From: Ailanthus altissimus
Lineage: Eukaryota > Streptophyta > Magnoliopsida > Sapindales > Simaroubaceae
Assembly: GCA_946807835.1 (NCBI GenBank)
Contig: OX327690.1
Coordinates: forward strand, 28,552,501-28,616,500
DNA length: 64,000 nt
Reading direction: 5' to 3'
Program-made: the position numbers and the translations under genes
Shown here: piece by piece, positions 59,285-64,000 of the stretch
How the letters are laid out: each line of letters opens with the position of its first letter
Position numbering within the stretch: the stretch's first letter is position 1
Notes under the pieces: generated by a model
Databases searched by the model: none
What the model saw: only the letters and a program-made list of their open reading frames with translations
What the model was told of the DNA's origin: nothing

Positions 59285-61750
59285 TGTTGGAATTTTGCTT
59301 ACGTGCCATCCCATAATGTATAAATATATAGTGATTGTATTTATACAATTATTATTTCTAATAAAATCATTAATATTATTTTTATTAAATGGTAAGATGC
59401 TTGTAATATTTTAGACATTGTATGATCTGAAGGAGTTCGGATTTAGTCTAAAAGAGTTTAGACCAGGGCTAAGAGTTAGCAACGCTAATAGTTATAAACA
59501 CTAAGAGTTAGCAAAATCTAATGAGTTAGAGCCTTGTCTGAAATGGGACAATGACCTGAGAATATATTAGTAATGATATAGCTGCAATGAGTTGCAGATG
59601 GTGCTAAGAAATGTCATTATACAAGTATGTTCTCAAACATAATGTTCCTGATCTAATTTCATCAATGCGGGTCTATCGGTGAAACCCATTAATATAGATT
59701 AGTGTATGTTTATATCTGAATGGTTCAGATGGTTAGTCTTAGCAAACTATGAGCTTAGTAGGAAGCTCGTATAGAGATGCATGTATTCAGTAAGGACTGG
59801 ATATTGAACAGACTCACGAAGACATCCAATAGACATCTCATAAAGCCGTCAATGGAAGGTCTTCTGAGTTGAGTAGTATTTGTGGTCCTTTGACCTGAGC
59901 GCCACGGTGGGCTTGTGAGTGATCCACCATGCTTTGATTCCACACATGTCAGAAACCTTTCATGGTCTGACCGCTGGGTGTCGCTGGGTATGGTCCGATG
60001 CTCGTGGAGTTCGGTGTGCGTAGATATGGGATCCATCAGCTCATATGAGTGGGTTGTATATCCTAATACTCTAAGATTGTATTTCAGAAAGTCTTGTGGC
60101 CGCAAGCATAAACCTCAAAAAAGATATTCCGGAGGAATAAACAATATCACAAAAGTGTTTATGGATATTATTTTATGAAATATAAATCTGGAGATAAGTT
60201 CGTGGTTGAGCAAATAGAGATTTGACGGTGATGATCTATATCTCTGTTCTTTAAGGATATAAATGATGGAAGAATTATACGAATATGTAATAACCTCAAC
60301 TTGTATGGTCTAACATGCTAATTTGTAATATCCGTAACGTGTGTGTGGGACATTGTTCACGGACGTATAAAGGAGCTCTATATGACAAATTAGGTGTGGA
60401 CCTAGAGAGTCTCACAATATGAAGTATACTCGTTGTGCACTAGGGTAGCGGATTGGATTGAATAGTTTGATCCAATAAAATTCAGCAAAAGAGAACGATT
60501 GTTTAGGGATTCCTCGGATTGTACATTTGTCAAGACTTAATTATTAAGTACATTACTTAATTAATTAACAAGGGTTGTTAATTAATAGAATATTGACAAA
60601 TGACAAAATTTGTTATATGATTTGATTTTATCTTTTTACCATTTAACTATGGTAGTAAAAATTAGTAAGGTAAAAAGTAATTATTCAAAATTATTTTGAA
60701 TAATTAAATCATATATTATTATTATATTATTAGATAATATTATAATATATATAGATCATGGCATTGTATTTTAATACAATGAGGGGTCTAGATGTTGGTC
60801 ATTTAATTACCCATTATAATTAAAGTAATTATAATTGTTAGGTAAAGATTAATTTAGGTGGCCATTATTTTAGTGCTTGGTTTAATTAATTCTAAATGGG
60901 AGACCAACAATAAAATTGGTGGAGCACTTCATTTTGTTTATTTTTGTTTAATCAAAGTGTTGAATAAACAAAATGAATTTTGGCAAAACAATTGAATTCA
61001 TTCATTCAATTTTGGGAGAAGAATTGGGCAATGGCAAGGAAGAGAGGTAAGAGAGAGTTTTGGTTTTTGTTCTTTCAAGTGTTGGAAAAATAAACAAACT
61101 TCTTTTCATCTCCTTCTTTAATGGATGGCCAAAATGAATGATATGTAAATGGAGAAAAAAATAATTATTTTACAAAGAGTTGTTCAAAATAATTATCATG
61201 TAGAAATTATTTCTAAGATTAATATACAGGAATTGTATGTTAAAGATTTTTAATTAATACAAGAGTTGTATATAAAATATTTACCATCTCCATTTAGAAA
61301 ACAAAAATTGTATTCAAAGAAGTTGAATACAAGTTATTGAAAAATTCTAAACACTAAGCTACCATTCTAGATCCTTAATCCCACCAAAAGTTATGGACTA
61401 GAATTGTTCAATATATACTTCAAGGTGAGCTCTTCACATGGATTATTGAAGAACTTGAAGAATTTATAAAACTACCTTCATTAGGTGAGTATTTTACATT
61501 ATATTTTTAGTACAATATTGTTCATCATATATATTTTGTATAATTGTTATACTTATTCATATATGTGATATATGTTGTTCATCATATTTTTATAATTGTA
61601 TAATTGTTATGCTTATGTATATATATATGATATATGTTGAATTTATTAAAATGGGTATATTTTGTAACATACTTCCGTTGCGCATATAATAATTTTTAAA
61701 ATTACGTATACACTCGAATTATCACATACTCTATAATATAACACCCGACA
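59285..61750 (+). mobile_element. Solo LTR D (family of A, B, C), intact ends
   Basis: 2466 bp starting TGTTGGAATTTTGC and ending AACACCCGACA, flanked by perfect duplication CTTCA (59280-59284, 61751-61755). It lies in the opposite orientation to A, B and C. ACTTCCGTTGCGCATATAA near the right end is the type of motif seen near the 3' end of plant Copia LTRs, which I use to infer plus orientation. It has no primer-binding site or coding sequence. Open frames inside (such as 59755-60178) are not genes. Confidence 0.93.
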
Positions 61751-61755
61751 CTTCA

Positions 61756-64000
61756 TACATTTAATGCGTTGGATAAGTTAACAAATTAGTTTTTAATTAA
61801 AACAGTGAATAAGTGCAAATTTCATTATTAAATATATTTAATGCGTTAGATATTGTGCATTCAATTATTGATAAGCTTTTTTCATACTTGGGCAGGAGAA
61901 ATTGCATGCCAAAGTTATTAGGAAAGCCACCAATCACGTGATTCGTGTCAAATACAAACCAATCGATCATGTTAATCATGTCCCATATATATTACATTGC
62001 ATAACTCGATTGAGTTAACGCATTAAAACCAATCATAATAAAAAATAAATCTAAATCAATTATTGAATATTTTGTCTATATTCATAAGTTTTATCAACAT
62101 GATAAATTTTATATTAGTAATTAAAATCTTTATGTTAATATAATTTAGAACAAGACAAACTCATAATTGTCTGTGCAGAGATGGACCTACATATTGGATC
62201 TGGAGGGGCCTGCCTTCTTGCCCTGCCCTACTAAAGTTATTGAATTGGTCAATAATTTTATAATTTGATCTCATAATATATATTTTTAAGATTTAGCCCC
62301 TATAGAATTTAAAATATTACATATGGCCCATTCAAGAAAAAAAAAATGTCTATATAACTTCTTGATTATGATAATTTGTCCTCATAAAATTTTTTAAATA
62401 AATAAAGGATTGTAAGGATCATGTCATCTCTCCACAATATACAACCATTTTAGGTCTTGATCCCACTGACATTTGAACTTTTATGTTTGTTTCATCTTGG
62501 ATTTTAGTAAACTTAATTTATTAAAAGGCCCAAAAAAAAAAACTCATAAACAAGTAAAAAGATAGTTATCTTTATTTTAATAGGATTTATTTAAAAAAAT
62601 CTTACATAAAAAGGAGAATTACTATCCTTATTTTAAAAACAATCTAATAAAAGAAGTCTAATTAAAAAAGTATTTTAATATCTCAATTAGACTCGAATTC
62701 TACGATCTCCATACTCCAACCACCTATAAATAAGAGACAAAATCATAAGAGGGTAGTAGGGCATAGACAGCATAGATATGCATCCTTCATGCATCAAATT
62801 AGGAGGGATTAATTCTCACTCTAAGGGTGCAACAAAATTCTGAGCAAGAAAGAGAAACAATGGACTAGATAGGTAAAGGAAAGAAAGTAGATGCCTTTAG
62901 CACTTAAAACGCAAGGGCTTAGCTTACCAAATCAAGCAATGTAATTGGATAGCCAAAAGATTTCAACTAGACTAACAACTCAAACCCCTAACTCAAGGGT
63001 AAGAAAGAGATCTATTAGTGTTAGTTTTATTACTAGTATGCTCGGGAAAATGAACAATTTTTTCTAGGTGGGTGGGAATGACCAACACTCCTTTAGTTCA
63101 ATGTAGGCTATCTTTCTAAAGAGTGGTTTTCTTTATTCTAAAAGGTTGTGTTTTTCATGTATCTCTGCTATAACAACAATATTTCATAGTGTATTTAAGA
63201 AAGTTAATGAAGTTTATAAAAATGGATGTAGTTCACATTAAGCTGAACCATTATAAATTTTACTGCATTTTTTTATATCTTTTTTTTTTGTTAATTTCTA
63301 TTTCATTTTCAACAACCAATAAATTTAACCATTGATCTTAAATTAACAAAATTTTAGAATCAACAATATTAATTCTAATTATGCCTCTAGATCTATAGAT
63401 ATCTACATCTGATAAAAGAATATCTTATATGATCAGCTTAATAACTTAATCCCATTTGAAAGGTATGGACATGAATTGGAATTATGATCCCATGAAATAG
63501 TCTAATTTTATACTTTGTCCAATAAACCAAATGCTCCCATAGTGTGTAAATATTGGCAATATTTTTGACATTTATCAAGTGTTTTCAAATGATATAAAAG
63601 CAATACTTTTGAATCTATTTCATCGTATATATGGGATTCACTACTATACACAACTAACATTTCACATTTTGTACTAGAAGTTTTTTAATTTTATATTGTA
63701 AAGTTTTAAATTTTTGTCTTGAGGTTTTAATTTTAAGTTTTTTTTTTACTTTTATTATTAAAGTTTGTGTGTTTTTATAAGATGTTTCAATGTTTTTAGT
63801 TGGCAGTTGTAACGCTACATGTACGTATATTAGTACTAATTGAACTGGATTACAATTTAAAAAAATTCAGATATTTTTAATTAAAAATTTTCAGGTAATT
63901 TTATTATTTTGTTCTTTTCTTATATATGTGTATCTGCGTGCGCAAAAACCCTCCGACACGCATTAATTCTTGATAGATACCTCTCACCTTACAAGTTAGG
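61756..64000. other. AT-rich spacer to window end
   Basis: No supported gene or RNA. A TATA-like CTATAAATAAG at 62723 precedes a less AT-rich stretch (62735-63020) that could be a transcribed leader or an LTR fragment. Evidence is too thin to call a gene. Confidence 0.45.

Noticed and set aside
59755..60178. Open frames of 116 and 87 codons on both strands
   Set aside because: They lie in solo LTR D and recur in decayed form in copies A, B and C at non-coding positions.

Overview
This window is nuclear DNA of a flowering plant. It is very AT-rich, has spliced plant genes, and is packed with Copia and Gypsy LTR fragments, an L1-type LINE, a SINE, non-autonomous DNA elements and a block of mitochondrial-type DNA. 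The species cannot be named from sequence alone. Little of the window is working gene. The only coding sequence that looks intact is the last exon of a cytochrome P450 (2-262), cut by the window edge.

Layout. 1-9 kb: P450 3' end, a 1.7 kb foldback element, a 2.3 kb mitochondrial-like insert, then AT-rich spacer. 9-20 kb: one full-length L1 LINE (8951-19917, 11-bp target-site duplication). It was split by a solo LTR (A), which was itself split by a Gypsy-type solo LTR (E) and hit by a tRNA-derived SINE. Every layer has its own target-site duplication. 20-25 kb: spacer with a Copia-type solo LTR (F). 25-31 kb: a seven-exon TPS-b (monoterpene-type) terpene synthase on the minus strand. It is dead: a 3.4 kb Copia element sits in exon 5, exons 2 and 3 each have a one-base frameshift, and exon 4 has an in-frame stop. 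32-39 kb: a degenerate Copia element on the minus strand with both LTRs.

39.5-49.7 kb: exons of one spliced, coiled-coil-encoding gene or transposon-derived gene that I do not recognise. They are scattered by LTR insertions (G, I, B, H and an Athila-like LTR inside B). 50-56 kb: a hAT-like foldback element, a 102-bp duplication, a degenerate ~34-bp minisatellite, a foldback element full of TTGAC motifs, a LINE tail and a small MITE. 56-62 kb: two more solo LTRs (C and D) of the same family as A and B, in opposite orientations. 62-64 kb: spacer.

A, B, C and D form one ~2.2-2.5 kb LTR family, each with a 5-bp duplication that I could find. Biologically, the window shows a terpene-pathway neighbourhood (P450 plus TPS-b) being dismantled by retroelements. 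I saw no operon-like, CRISPR-like or otherwise unprecedented system. The most informative items are the nested insertion stratigraphy, the terpene synthase pseudogene, the riddled multi-exon gene and the TTGAC-rich foldback element.
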